Assembly (NCBI GenBank): GCA_013823245.1
Contig: PNLU01000013.1
Coordinates: 1 to 48,451 of the forward strand
DNA: 48,451 nt
Source of the DNA: Alcanivorax sp.
Lineage (GTDB): Bacteria > Pseudomonadota > Gammaproteobacteria > Pseudomonadales > Alcanivoracaceae
Direction of reading: 5' to 3'
Position 1 is the stretch's first letter; every line of letters begins with the position of its first letter. Under the pieces are notes generated by a model that saw only the letters and a list, made by a program, of their open reading frames with translations, had not been told where the DNA came from and did not search any database. Made by a program: the position numbers and the translations under genes. Shown piece after piece: positions 28,048 through 38,519 of this stretch.

Positions 28048-28062
28048 CGCAAGCGGGCCCGG

Positions 28063-28887
28063 TCAGAGCAGATCGAAGGTAATCAGGCTGAGCCAGGTGC
28101 GCTCGTCACGCGGCCACCAGCTCAGTTCCACCCGGCCACGGCTGTTGACGAAGTCGTTGTCGGGCCAGTTGTGGTTCAGTACCGCCAGGCTGCGCTCAGA
28201 GAGCTCCTGCTCGCCCAGCGACCGGTAGGCGCGGCTCATGATCGCCAGCGCTTCCGGCACTGACGGCGTTTCCTGGAAGTGGATCACCACCTGCTGGGCC
28301 CGGTTGACCGCCGCCACGTGGGCACCACGGCGGGCGTAGTAACGCGCCACATGGAGTTCATACGCGGCCAGCTGATTGCGGATATAGACCATGCGCGCCC
28401 GTGCATCCGGGGCGTATTCGCTGTCCGGGTAGCGGTTCACCAGCTCATGGAAATCACGGAACGCATCACGCCAGGAGCTCAGATCGCGGGCGGCGCGGTC
28501 GGTGCGCATCAAACGGTCGAACAGGCCGCGCTCCATGTTGTAGTTGGCCAGCCCCTTCATGTAGATCACATAGTCCAGGTGCTCGTTGGCCGGGAAGTTG
28601 CGCATGAAGCGCGTGGCGGTGGCCACGGCGGCCGGGTAGTCCAGCGCCCGGTACTGGCTGTAGATCAGGTCCAGCTGGGCCTGCTCGGCAAAGTCACCAT
28701 AGGGGAAGCGGGCTTCCAGTTCGCGCAGCTCATCGATGGCGCTGAGGAAGTTGTTGCGGTCCAGCTGGGTGCGCACCGTCTGGTACAGCTCGGCCTCGGT
28801 GCGCTCCGGGCGCTCGCGCGGGGTGCTGGAGCAACCGGCCACAATAAACAGAGCAGCAATAAGCGGAAAAACCGTATAGATGCGCAT
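28063..28887 (-). CDS. bamD: Outer-membrane assembly lipoprotein BamD
   Basis: A 274-residue lipoprotein of the beta-barrel assembly machine. The signal peptide ends in the lipobox VAGC, lipidated at Cys19. The mature protein is all helical, with TPR-like repeats (ELYQTVRTQLDRNNFLSAIDELRELEARFPYGDFAEQAQLDLIYSQYRALDYPAAVATATRFMRNFP); YVIYMKGLANYNMERGLFDR is a family hallmark. BamD works with BamA at the outer membrane and is usually essential. Divergent from rluD, as in E. coli and Pseudomonas. Confidence 0.96.
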   Translation of the reverse strand: MRIYTVFPLIAALFIVAGCSSTPRERPERTEAELYQTVRTQLDRNNFLSAIDELRELEARFPYGDFAEQAQLDLIYSQYRALDYPAAVATATRFMRNFPANEHLDYVIYMKGLANYNMERGLFDRLMRTDRAARDLSSWRDAFRDFHELVNRYPDSEYAPDARARMVYIRNQLAAYELHVARYYARRGAHVAAVNRAQQVVIHFQETPSVPEALAIMSRAYRSLGEQELSERSLAVLNHNWPDNDFVNSRGRVELSWWPRDERTWLSLITFDLL

Positions 28888-28899
28888 GACAACCTGACT

Positions 28900-28928
28900 T
28901 TGACGTTACAATGGCGGCGTCATTTAAG
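28900..28928 (+). promoter_or_regulatory. Putative sigma70 promoter of rluD
   Basis: TTGACG (28900-28905), 17 bases, TTTAAG (28923-28928), about 60 bases before rluD in the bamD-rluD divergent gap. The -35 is 5 of 6 and the -10 is 4 of 6. Confidence 0.45.
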
Positions 28929-28989
28929 CACGGGCGGCCAGAGACAGCCAGCCGACGCCCAGTGAAACCCGATCAAGAGATCCAGCATT

Positions 28990-29961
28990 ATGGGACAACA
29001 GGTCACCGATAAAATTCAGCTCAGCGCCCAGGCCACGCCTGACCACGCCGGACAGCGTCTGGATCAGGTGGCCGCCGACCTGTTTGATCGCTTTTCACGC
29101 TCGCGCCTGCAGCAGTGGATCAAGAGCGGCGCCCTCACCGTGAACGGCCACACCGCCAAGCCCAAGGACAAGCTGATCGGCAGCGAGACCCTGACCATCG
29201 ACGCCGAACTGGAAGCCGAGGTCGAGGATGCGGCGCAGCCCATCGAACTGCCAGTGGTGTATCAGGACGACGACCTGCTGGTGATCAACAAGCCCGCCGG
29301 GCTGGTGGTGCATCCCGCCGCCGGGCATCAGGACGGCACTCTGCTCAATGGCCTGCTGCACCACGATCCGGGCCTGAACAGCCTGCCACGCGCCGGCATC
29401 GTACACCGACTGGATCGCGACACCACCGGCCTGATGGTGGTGGCCCGCACGCTGGAGGCGCACGCCTCGCTGGTGGCCCAGCTGCAGGACAAGTCGCTCT
29501 ATCGGGAGTACGAAGCCGTGACCGTGGGCGTGATGACCAGCGGCGGCGTGGTGGACGCCCCGATTGGCCGCCATCCCCAGGACCGCAAGCGTCAGGCGGT
29601 GACCGACACCGGCAAACACGCGGTGACCCATTACCGGGTCATCCAGCGCTTTCGCGGCAACACCCATGTCCGGGTTCAGCTTGAAACCGGCCGTACCCAC
29701 CAGATTCGCGTGCACATGGCGCATATTCGCTACCCGCTGGTGGGCGACAGCGTCTATGGCGGGCGGCTGCGGCTGCCCGCTGGCGCCAGCCCGGCCCTGC
29801 GCGAGGCCCTGCAAGGCTTCCGCCGCCAGGCCCTGCACGCTCGCAAGCTTGGTCTGGTGCACCCCACCTCCGGCGAGTACATGGAATTCGAATCACCCCT
29901 GCCCGCAGACTTCGAAGCGCTGCTGGCGCAGCTGCACAGCGACCTGGCAGACAGCGCATGA
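28990..29961 (+). CDS. rluD: 23S rRNA pseudouridine synthase RluD
   Basis: A 323-residue RluA-family enzyme that makes pseudouridines in helix 69 of 23S rRNA. An N-terminal S4 RNA-binding domain (RLDQVAADLFDRFSRSRLQQWIKSGALTVNG) precedes the catalytic domain; the active Asp142 lies in GIVHRLDRDTTGLMV. ETGRTHQIRVHMAHIRYPLVGD is the other conserved block. First gene of rluD-pgeF; the stop overlaps the next ATG by 4 bases. Confidence 0.97.
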   Translation: MGQQVTDKIQLSAQATPDHAGQRLDQVAADLFDRFSRSRLQQWIKSGALTVNGHTAKPKDKLIGSETLTIDAELEAEVEDAAQPIELPVVYQDDDLLVINKPAGLVVHPAAGHQDGTLLNGLLHHDPGLNSLPRAGIVHRLDRDTTGLMVVARTLEAHASLVAQLQDKSLYREYEAVTVGVMTSGGVVDAPIGRHPQDRKRQAVTDTGKHAVTHYRVIQRFRGNTHVRVQLETGRTHQIRVHMAHIRYPLVGDSVYGGRLRLPAGASPALREALQGFRRQALHARKLGLVHPTSGEYMEFESPLPADFEALLAQLHSDLADSA

Positions 29962-30731
29962 TCCCGCCGAAAGACGTGCCGCAACTGCCCACGATGGCAG
30001 ACTGGATCACCCCGTACTGGCAGCCCCACCCGCGTGTGCGTGCCTGTGTGACCACCCGCTTTGGTACCCTGTCGCCACCGCCCTGGCAGGGCTTCAATCT
30101 GGGCCTGAATTGCGGTGACGAGGCCGAGCGTGTCGAGCAGGCGCGCCGCCACGTGCAGCGGCTGCTGGGCACCCCGCACCCGCCCACCTGGCTGCGCCAG
30201 GTGCACGGTACCCGGATCGTCACTGCGGGTGACCAGGAGGCTGAAGCGGATGGCGTCTGGACCGACCAGAGCGGCTTCCCCTGCGCTGTGCTCACTGCGG
30301 ACTGCCTGCCGGTGCTGCTGGCGCGCACCGACGGCAGCGCCGTGGCCGCCGTGCACGCGGGCTGGCGCGGGCTGCAACAGGGCATTATCGAAGAGGCTGT
30401 GGCGCGCATCGCCCCGGGTGGTGAGCCGGTGTCTGCCTGGCTTGGTCCGGCGATTTCCCAGCCCTGCTATCAGGTGGGGCAGGATGTCTACGAGGCGTTT
30501 ACCGGGGGCGACCCCGAAGCCGCCGCCGGCTTCCGTGCCGATGCACAGCCGCACCACTGGCGCCTGAGTCTGGTGCAGCTGGCCTGGCAGCGTCTCAATC
30601 GCATGGGCGTGACCGATGTGCTGGGTGGCGAGCATTGCACCGCCTCGGACCCGACCCGCTTCTATTCCTTCCGCTACGAGGGCCAGACCGGCCGCTTCGC
30701 CTCTCTGATCTGGCTCGATCCCGCAACTTGA
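29958..30731 (+). CDS. pgeF: Purine nucleoside phosphorylase / peptidoglycan-editing factor (YfiH)
   Basis: A 257-residue protein of the YfiH multicopper-polyphenol-oxidase family. The metal-binding residues are visible: His83 (QVHGTRIV), Cys116 (TADCLPVLL) and His133 (VHAGWRGLQQGI). Members act as purine nucleoside phosphorylases or adenosine deaminases, and E. coli YfiH is linked to removal of wrong residues from peptidoglycan precursors. ATGA overlap with rluD. The order rluD-pgeF-clpB is shared with E. coli. Confidence 0.93.
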   Translation: MIPPKDVPQLPTMADWITPYWQPHPRVRACVTTRFGTLSPPPWQGFNLGLNCGDEAERVEQARRHVQRLLGTPHPPTWLRQVHGTRIVTAGDQEAEADGVWTDQSGFPCAVLTADCLPVLLARTDGSAVAAVHAGWRGLQQGIIEEAVARIAPGGEPVSAWLGPAISQPCYQVGQDVYEAFTGGDPEAAAGFRADAQPHHWRLSLVQLAWQRLNRMGVTDVLGGEHCTASDPTRFYSFRYEGQTGRFASLIWLDPAT

Positions 30732-30768
30732 TCTGGCGCAAGGTCGGGCGAACATCCTCCGGCCTATG

Positions 30769-30797
30769 CTTGAAAAATCACCATGGCGACCGCATTA
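30769..30797 (+). promoter_or_regulatory. Putative heat-shock (sigma32) promoter of clpB
   Basis: CTTGAAA (30769-30775), 14 bases, then CCGCATTA (30790-30797). The -35 is the sigma32 consensus exactly and the -10 differs at two positions from CCCCATTT. It lies about 40 bases upstream of the clpB start, in the only gap of the rluD-clpB run. Confidence 0.7.
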
Positions 30798-30837
30798 CCG
30801 CGTCAACTGTGTGGACTTTTTCAAGCGAGGATAGCCA

Positions 30838-33417
<2,580 letters not shown>

Positions 33418-33426
33418 TGGAAGGGG

Positions 33427-33873
33427 TCAGTCGCAGGCTTGCAGGGCGTCGCGGGTTTCGGCCAGCATCTGCTCGCGGCGTTCAGCGTCGAGCGTGATGA
33501 CTTCGCCGGTATCCGGGTCTTCCATGCGCACCACTGGCCGGTTGACCAAGGTGCTCAGGTTGCGTTGCAACTGCTCGCAGTAGGCCGGATCGGGCCGGGG
33601 CACCTGGTTTTCCTCGGCCTCCCGCATCTGCTGGCGGGTGGCGTCGCGTTCGGCCTCGGCTTGCTCACGGCGCTGGTCCCTCTCCTCCAGCGCACGCTGC
33701 TGGCCGGAGGGCGTGCGGCCCCAGGTGCGCACCTCGGCGGCATCCCGCCCCTTCGGCGGCTCTTCGGTGTAGTGCGTGACCCCTTGTTCGTCTGTCCAGC
33801 GGTAGAAGGTCTGGGCGCTGGCGGCCTGGGCCAGCAACAGGGTGGCAAGCAGCGACAGTAGCAGTGGCTTCAT
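33427..33873 (-). CDS. Secreted DUF4124-domain protein
   Basis: A 148-residue protein with a Sec signal peptide (MKPLLLSLLATLLLAQAASA) and the DUF4124 motif QTFYRWTDEQGVTHYTEEPP just after it, then a Glu/Arg/Gln-rich helix (about 60-100) and an isolated pair of Cys near PAYCEQL and the C-terminus. Likely periplasmic; function unknown. ATG 33873 has GGAG 9 bases ahead; ATG 33882, three codons earlier, is an alternative. Converges on clpB with a 9-base gap. Confidence 0.8.
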   Translation of the reverse strand: MKPLLLSLLATLLLAQAASAQTFYRWTDEQGVTHYTEEPPKGRDAAEVRTWGRTPSGQQRALEERDQRREQAEAERDATRQQMREAEENQVPRPDPAYCEQLQRNLSTLVNRPVVRMEDPDTGEVITLDAERREQMLAETRDALQACD

Positions 33874-33940
33874 TATTATCATCTCCGGTGTTCTCCTCCG
33901 AAGTCTGCCGCCCCGGCGAGCAGGCTGCAACTGCAAGTGT

Positions 33941-33968
33941 TTGACACTACGCACAAATCTGCGACAAT
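33941..33968 (+). promoter_or_regulatory. Putative sigma70 promoter of ilvI-ilvH
   Basis: A perfect TTGACA (33941-33946), 16 bases, GACAAT (33963-33968). It opens the 377-base gene-free stretch between the DUF4124 gene and ilvI, giving a leader of about 275 bases. That leader holds a perfect 13-base dyad GCAGTG-A-CACTGC (34055-34067), a hairpin CACCT / AGGTG near 34000, a 7-base TGTCCGC / GCGGACA pairing (about 34089 and 34154) and a short reading frame (34177-34245). Confidence 0.55.
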
Positions 33969-34176
33969 CGGGGCTTCCGGAAATCGGGACCCCTGCACCT
34001 TACCCAGGTGACAGCGCGGCCGGGTTCGGGGGCGTCATTACCGTGGCGTCCATAGCAGTGACACTGCCACTTCGTCCCAGCTTCCGCCTGTCCGCGTTCT
34101 TGATGGCCACCTCCACAAGAGCCTCGGGAAACCAAAGTAGGGTTTTCTATCTGCGGACACTCCAGACAGAGATTTG

Positions 34177-34245
34177 ATGTTAACTGCCGTGCAGGTGCTC
34201 AGCCCCGCCGGGCTGCGACGTGCTGTGCGGCGCAAACTGAGGTGA
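34177..34245 (+). CDS. Possible leader peptide of ilvI (22 codons)
   Basis: ATG 34177 opens a 22-codon frame ending at TGA 34243-34245, 5 bases before the ilvI start. Seven of its 21 residues after Met are Leu (4) or Val (3), the products of the pathway, and a CAGCCC / GGGCTG hairpin lies inside it. There is no strong ribosome-binding site, no T-run after the hairpin and no Ile codon, so classical attenuation is not shown. It could couple translation to ilvI or be chance. Confidence 0.3.
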   Translation: MLTAVQVLSPAGLRRAVRRKLR

Positions 34246-34250
34246 CAGTT

Positions 34251-35972
34251 GTGGAAAAGCTATCCGGCGCGGAGATGGTTGTCCGCTCGCTCCAGGAAGA
34301 AGGGGTTGAATACCTGTTCGGTTATCCTGGCGGTGCGGTACTGCACATTTACGATGCCATTTTCCAGCAGGACAAGGTCAAGCATATCCTGGTGCGCCAC
34401 GAACAGGCCGCCACCCATGCCGCAGACGGTTACGCCCGCGCCACCGGCAAGCCCGGCGTGGTGCTGGTAACCTCCGGCCCAGGTGCCACCAATGCCGTGA
34501 CCGGCATTGCCACGGCCTATATGGATTCCATTCCCATGATCGTGATCTCCGGGCAGGTGCGCTCGGACTGGATCGGCGATGACGCCTTCCAGGAAACCGA
34601 CATGGTCGGTATCTGCCGCCCCATCGTGAAGCACAGCTTCATGGTGCGCGACCCTGCGCAGATCCCGGAGATGATGCGCAAGGCCTTTTACCTGGCCACC
34701 ACCGGCCGCCCCGGCCCGGTGCTGATCGACATTCCGAAGGACAAGACCGCGCCGCACGTGAAGGTGCCGTTCGAGTATCCGAAGAAGGTCAAGATGCGCT
34801 CCTACACCCCGGTGACCCGCGGCCACGCTGGCCAGATCCGCAAGGCCTTGGAAGAGCTGCTGAAGGCCAAACGCCCGGTGATCTACGCCGGCGGCGGTGT
34901 GATCAGCGGTGAAGCCAGCGACCTGCTGACCCGGCTGGTGCGCAAACTCGGCTACCCGGTGACCAACACTCTGATGGGCCTGGGCTGCTATCCCGCCACG
35001 GACAAGCAGTTCGTCGGTATGCTCGGCATGCACGGGACCTACGAAGCCAACATGGCGATGCACAACGCTGACCTGATCATGGCGGTGGGCGCTCGCTTTG
35101 ACGACCGCGCCACTAATGACGCTGGCAAGTACTGCCCCGGCGCGACCATCGTACATATCGATGTCGACCCGGCCACGATCTCCAAGAACGTGCGCGCCGA
35201 CGTGCCCATCGTTGGTCCGGTACAACAAGTGCTGGACGACATGCTCAACATGCTCGACGAGCACGGCGGCCAGCCCGATCAGAAAGCTCTGGCCCGCTGG
35301 TGGGAAGAGATCGATGGCTGGCGCCAGGTTCACGGCCTGCGCTACGAGACCAACGACGACGGCCCGATGAAGCCCCAGCAGGTCGTGCAGGCGCTGTACA
35401 AGGCCACCAACGGTGATGCCTACGTCACCAGCGACGTCGGCCAGCACCAGATGTTCGCGGCCCAGTTCTATCACTTCGACAAGCCGCGCCGCTGGATCAA
35501 CTCCGGTGGCCTGGGCACCATGGGCTTCGGCCTGCCCGCCGCCATGGGCGTGCAGTTCGCCTTCCCGGACGCCACAGTGGCCTGCGTGACCGGCGAAGGC
35601 AGCATCCAGATGAATATCCAGGAACTGTCCACCTGCCTGCAATACGGTCTGCCGGTGAAGATTATCAACATCAACAACCAGGCCCTGGGCATGGTGCGCC
35701 AGTGGCAGGACATGCAGTACGGTGGCCGTCATAGCCAGTCGTACATGGATTCCCTGCCGGACTTCGTCAAGCTGGCGGAGGCCTACGGCCATGTTGGCAT
35801 CCGTGTGGACAAGTTCGAAGACCTGGCACCCGCCATGGAGAAAGCCTTCAGCCTGAAGGACCGCCTGGTGTTCATGGATATCTACGTAGACCCCTCGGAG
35901 CATGTGTACCCGATGCAGATTGCAGACGGCGCCATGCGTGACATGTGGCTGAGCAAGACGGAGCGGACCTGA
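34251..35972 (+). CDS. ilvI: Acetolactate synthase, catalytic subunit
   Basis: A 573-residue thiamin-diphosphate enzyme making acetolactate or acetohydroxybutyrate, the first common step to Val, Leu and Ile. The catalytic Glu51 is in [14 protein letters not shown]; the ThDP/Mg motif is [29 protein letters not shown] (Glu where E. coli has Asp). The FAD-binding middle domain is present. The start is GTG 34251, giving M-E-K-L-S-G-A-E-M as in Pseudomonas, with GAGG 8 bases ahead; a GTG three codons earlier is less likely. Its stop overlaps ilvH (TGATG). Confidence 0.96.
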   Translation: MEKLSGAEMVVRSLQEEGVEYLFGYPGGAVLHIYDAIFQQDKVKHILVRHEQAATHAADGYARATGKPGVVLVTSGPGATNAVTGIATAYMDSIPMIVISGQVRSDWIGDDAFQETDMVGICRPIVKHSFMVRDPAQIPEMMRKAFYLATTGRPGPVLIDIPKDKTAPHVKVPFEYPKKVKMRSYTPVTRGHAGQIRKALEELLKAKRPVIYAGGGVISGEASDLLTRLVRKLGYPVTNTLMGLGCYPATDKQFVGMLGMHGTYEANMAMHNADLIMAVGARFDDRATNDAGKYCPGATIVHIDVDPATISKNVRADVPIVGPVQQVLDDMLNMLDEHGGQPDQKALARWWEEIDGWRQVHGLRYETNDDGPMKPQQVVQALYKATNGDAYVTSDVGQHQMFAAQFYHFDKPRRWINSGGLGTMGFGLPAAMGVQFAFPDATVACVTGEGSIQMNIQELSTCLQYGLPVKIININNQALGMVRQWQDMQYGGRHSQSYMDSLPDFVKLAEAYGHVGIRVDKFEDLAPAMEKAFSLKDRLVFMDIYVDPSEHVYPMQIADGAMRDMWLSKTERT

Positions 35973-36463
35973 TGCGACGCATTATCTCGATCCTGATGGA
36001 AAACGAGCCGGGTGCCCTGTCACGCGTCGTCGGCCTGTTCTCCCAACGGGGATACAACATCGAAACCCTGACCGTGGCGCCGACCGAAGACAGCACCCTG
36101 TCGCGCCTGACCCTGACCACCATTGGTGACGACCGCACCATCGAGCGCATCACCAAGCACCTGAACAAGCTGATCGAAGTGGTGAAACTGGTCGACCTGA
36201 CCGAAGGCGCCCACATCGAACGCGAACTGATGCTGATCAAGGTGAAAGCCACTGGCGCCCAGCGCGCCGAAGTGAAGCGCACCGTCGACATCTTCCGTGG
36301 CCAGATCGTGGACGTGACCAGCTCGGTGTATACCGTGCAGCTCGCCGGTGCCAGCGACAAGCTGGATGCCTTTATCGGCGCCATCGGCGAAACCCAGGTG
36401 CTGGAAGTAGTGCGCTCGGGTGTTAGCGGTATTGCCCGTGGAGAGAAAGTGCTGAGTATCTGA
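35972..36463 (+). CDS. ilvH: Acetolactate synthase, regulatory subunit
   Basis: A 163-residue small subunit that activates IlvI and gives valine feedback inhibition. The N-terminal ACT domain is [47 protein letters not shown], followed by the second ferredoxin-like domain (RELMLIKVKATG ... RSGVSGIARG). ATG 35972 shares its A with the last base of the ilvI stop. A strong terminator follows 21 bases downstream, closing the ilvIH operon. Confidence 0.97.
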   Translation: MRRIISILMENEPGALSRVVGLFSQRGYNIETLTVAPTEDSTLSRLTLTTIGDDRTIERITKHLNKLIEVVKLVDLTEGAHIERELMLIKVKATGAQRAEVKRTVDIFRGQIVDVTSSVYTVQLAGASDKLDAFIGAIGETQVLEVVRSGVSGIARGEKVLSI

Positions 36464-36484
36464 CGGTGCTTTGACATCACGTTT

Positions 36485-36521
36485 AAACAACAAACCCCGC
36501 CTTGAGCGGGGTTTGTTGTTT
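36485..36521 (+). terminator. Strong terminator after ilvH
   Basis: A 16-bp perfect stem (AAACAACAAACCCCGC and its complement) with a 5-base loop CTTGA, ending in GTTTGTTGTTT. The T-rich tail is broken by G but the stem is very stable. The A-rich 5' flank may let it also stop the facing SDR transcript. Confidence 0.85.
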
Positions 36522-36613
36522 ATGGGGTTGTCATCATGGTGGGCGCGGGACCGTTGCGCCGTCCTCCCTTCTGGGCCTGGTTGCCGTGGTCGTGCCGTTT
36601 TCGGTGTCGGTCT

Positions 36614-37687
36614 TTATCTTGCCGCGCTTGTTGTGGGTTTGGTATTGCCCACATAGGCCTGATACCACCGGGCGCTGGCGGTGATCACGTCTTCCACCGG
36701 AGGTGAAGACAGCCGCATGTTCTGCTTAAAGGCTTCCGTCACCGACGTATCAAATCGCGTCTGCTGTATAAAATGCAACGCCTCCGGCCAGGTGTTCATC
36801 AAGCGGGGCATGCCAGGTATGCGCAATAGCGCTGCCAGAATCGACAGCGGTAAATGGTGCCGGGGTGCGCGTCGTCCGAGCGCGCCAGCTGCGATGGCCA
36901 ACAGTCCCCGCAGATTGGGGGTGGCGGGGTCGAGCGCCAGCAGGCGAGGTGGCGCGTTATCGGTGGTGGCGGCGAGGGCGATCAGCTTAGCGAGGTGGTC
37001 CACCGCGACCAGTGGCAACCAGTGCGCTGGTGAGCCCGGCACCATGGCCATGCGTCCGCGTACCAGGTTATCCAGCAGGGCAAACAAGGGCTGTGTGTTA
37101 TCCAGTGCGCCTGTCACGCTATGCCCGCCCACGGTGGCGGGCTGGACTTCAATCATGTCCAGGCCCTGCCTGGCCGCCAGGGCTCGCACGCGGATGGCCG
37201 CCTCCAGCTTGCTCGCTTCATACCCGCCAGCGCGGCGATAGACGCGCTGCCAGTCTACCTGTTCAGGGTCGTCGCTGCGGATGCCGAGCCGGTGCAAATG
37301 CGCCGTGTTCTCCAGCATAAAGCCGCTGATAAACACCAGCCGGCATTTGTGGTGGCGGGCCAGTGCTGCCACGGCCAGGCTTCCGGCCACGTTGGTGCGA
37401 TACGCAGTCTGGCGATCCAGCTGCCAGGCGAAGCGCGCACCGAGGTGGATGATCGCGTCGGGGGCGGGCAGGTGGTCGGGCAGGCCCAGTCCCGGCAGGT
37501 CAAGGTCGCCCTTTACAGCATGAACGCAGTCGCCCGCGCCACCCAGCGCCTCTACTTGCTCACGCAGAACGGGAAGCTGTGTCTGTGGTTGCCGCAATAC
37601 CGCGCAAATTTGATGCTGGTCGCGGGTCAGTTGAGCGCAAACATGGCGGCCGATAAAGCCGGTGGCGCCGGTGATCAACAGGGTCAT
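36614..37687 (-). CDS. NAD(P)-dependent SDR / epimerase-like protein
   Basis: A 357-residue extended short-chain dehydrogenase/reductase. GATGFIGRHV (7-16) binds the dinucleotide, YEASK is the YxxxK catalytic pair, and LVFISG precedes it. The C-terminal substrate domain is divergent and I do not recognise the substrate; dihydroflavonol-reductase-like or sterol-dehydrogenase-like relatives are possible. GGAG lies 9 bases ahead of the ATG. Divergent from a merR gene across a MerR-type promoter, so it is the likely regulated target. Converges on the ilvIH terminator. Confidence 0.85.
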   Translation of the reverse strand: MTLLITGATGFIGRHVCAQLTRDQHQICAVLRQPQTQLPVLREQVEALGGAGDCVHAVKGDLDLPGLGLPDHLPAPDAIIHLGARFAWQLDRQTAYRTNVAGSLAVAALARHHKCRLVFISGFMLENTAHLHRLGIRSDDPEQVDWQRVYRRAGGYEASKLEAAIRVRALAARQGLDMIEVQPATVGGHSVTGALDNTQPLFALLDNLVRGRMAMVPGSPAHWLPLVAVDHLAKLIALAATTDNAPPRLLALDPATPNLRGLLAIAAGALGRRAPRHHLPLSILAALLRIPGMPRLMNTWPEALHFIQQTRFDTSVTEAFKQNMRLSSPPVEDVITASARWYQAYVGNTKPTTSAAR

Positions 37688-37716
37688 GGCAGGTCTCCGA
37701 TGCGAGGTCTGCCCAC

Positions 37717-37748
37717 ACCCTAAAGGGTAGAGTATGCTCTAGGGTCAA
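37717..37748 (-). promoter_or_regulatory. MerR-type promoter/operator between the SDR gene and merR
   Basis: On the minus strand TTGACC (37743-37748) and TAGGGT (37717-37722) are 20 bases apart, the over-long spacer typical of MerR-controlled promoters. Inside it lies the dyad TAGAG-TATG-CTCTA (37728-37741). The adjacent merR gene makes this the expected operator. Transcription would start about 25 bases before the SDR ATG. Confidence 0.65.
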
Positions 37749-37764
37749 TACCCCCGGAGGCCTT

Positions 37765-38136
37765 ATGCAGATCGCAGAGCTGGAGCAACGCACGGGCGTG
37801 AGCAGGCATACCCTGCGCTACTACGAAAAGGCTGGCCTGCTGCAGGAGGTAGAGCGGCGCGGTAACAACTATCGCGACTACACCGACAAGGCGGTTGAGC
37901 GAGTTATCATGGTGCGTCAGCTCAAGACGCTCGGGTTTGCCCTGCGTGAGATCCGCGATGTGCTGGATGCGCTGCGCAGCAACAGCATCGACTGCGAGCA
38001 GGGCGCTCGACTGATGGCGGAGAAGCGCCTGGAGGTCAACCAGCGCATCGCCGAGCTGAAGGAAGTCAGCATAATGCTGGGCAGGGAGCAGATGCGGCTG
38101 GAAGCCAGCGCAGCGGCTTGCAGGGAAACGCCATGA
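37765..38136 (+). CDS. MerR-family transcriptional regulator
   Basis: A 123-residue regulator. The N-terminal winged HTH is MQIAELEQRTGVSRHTLRYYEKAGLL with the wing GNNYRDYTDKAVERVIMVRQLKTLGFALREI, followed by a dimerisation coiled coil (about 80-115). Cys residues occur only at SIDCEQG and near the end (AAACRETP), not in a known metal-site spacing, so the inducer is open. GGAGG lies 5 bases ahead of the ATG. Divergent from the SDR gene; its end overlaps the next gene by 4 bases. Confidence 0.9.
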   Translation: MQIAELEQRTGVSRHTLRYYEKAGLLQEVERRGNNYRDYTDKAVERVIMVRQLKTLGFALREIRDVLDALRSNSIDCEQGARLMAEKRLEVNQRIAELKEVSIMLGREQMRLEASAAACRETP

Positions 38137-38510
38137 TCGGCTGGAAGCGCGGAGCAAGGGCTGTCCGGAAGATGCGCCAGCGCGTACGTGAGATTATTAA
38201 CCGGGAACTTGCAGATGCGCAGGCCAAAACAGAGAAGTCCTGGTATTGGGGTAATGTCGGCCCGACGGTGCGCTCGGCCGCCGAAGGGGCCTGGGCCGTG
38301 GTTGAGTCGATTCCACCGGCGGATGATCCAGTCGCTGATCTTCGTTCGTTGGTCCTGGCGTTGCAGGAGCGCAGGGCGGAAGTACGTACGAGCTTGTTTG
38401 ACGAAGACGGCTATGGGCTGGCCACTTACCACATGATTATTCGCGATGTTCTCGCACTGTACCGCGCCGCCGGTGGCAGTGATTTGAACGACGAAACAGA
38501 TGAAGATTGA
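38133..38510 (+). CDS. Hypothetical protein (125 aa) in the merR operon
   Basis: I do not recognise this protein. It begins with a basic helix (GWKRGARAVRKMRQRVREIINREL), has a central YWGNVGPTVRSAAEGAWAVVESIPPADDP, and ends in an acidic tail DLNDETDED. No signal peptide or membrane segment. ATG 38133 overlaps the merR stop (ATGA) and AGGGA precedes it, so it is very likely translated with merR. The membrane protein that follows starts 9 bases after its stop. Confidence 0.75.
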   Translation: MIGWKRGARAVRKMRQRVREIINRELADAQAKTEKSWYWGNVGPTVRSAAEGAWAVVESIPPADDPVADLRSLVLALQERRAEVRTSLFDEDGYGLATYHMIIRDVLALYRAAGGSDLNDETDED

Positions 38511-38519
38511 GTGAATTTC

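Noticed and set aside
33969-34250. T-box or classical Ile/Val/Leu attenuator in front of ilvI
   Set aside because: No T-box core sequence, no Ile-rich peptide and no hairpin followed by a T-run; only a tentative leader frame is reported.
34260-35903. 547-codon open frame antisense to ilvI
   Set aside because: Shadow of a highly conserved gene; low-complexity His/Val/Gly-rich translation and no ribosome-binding site.
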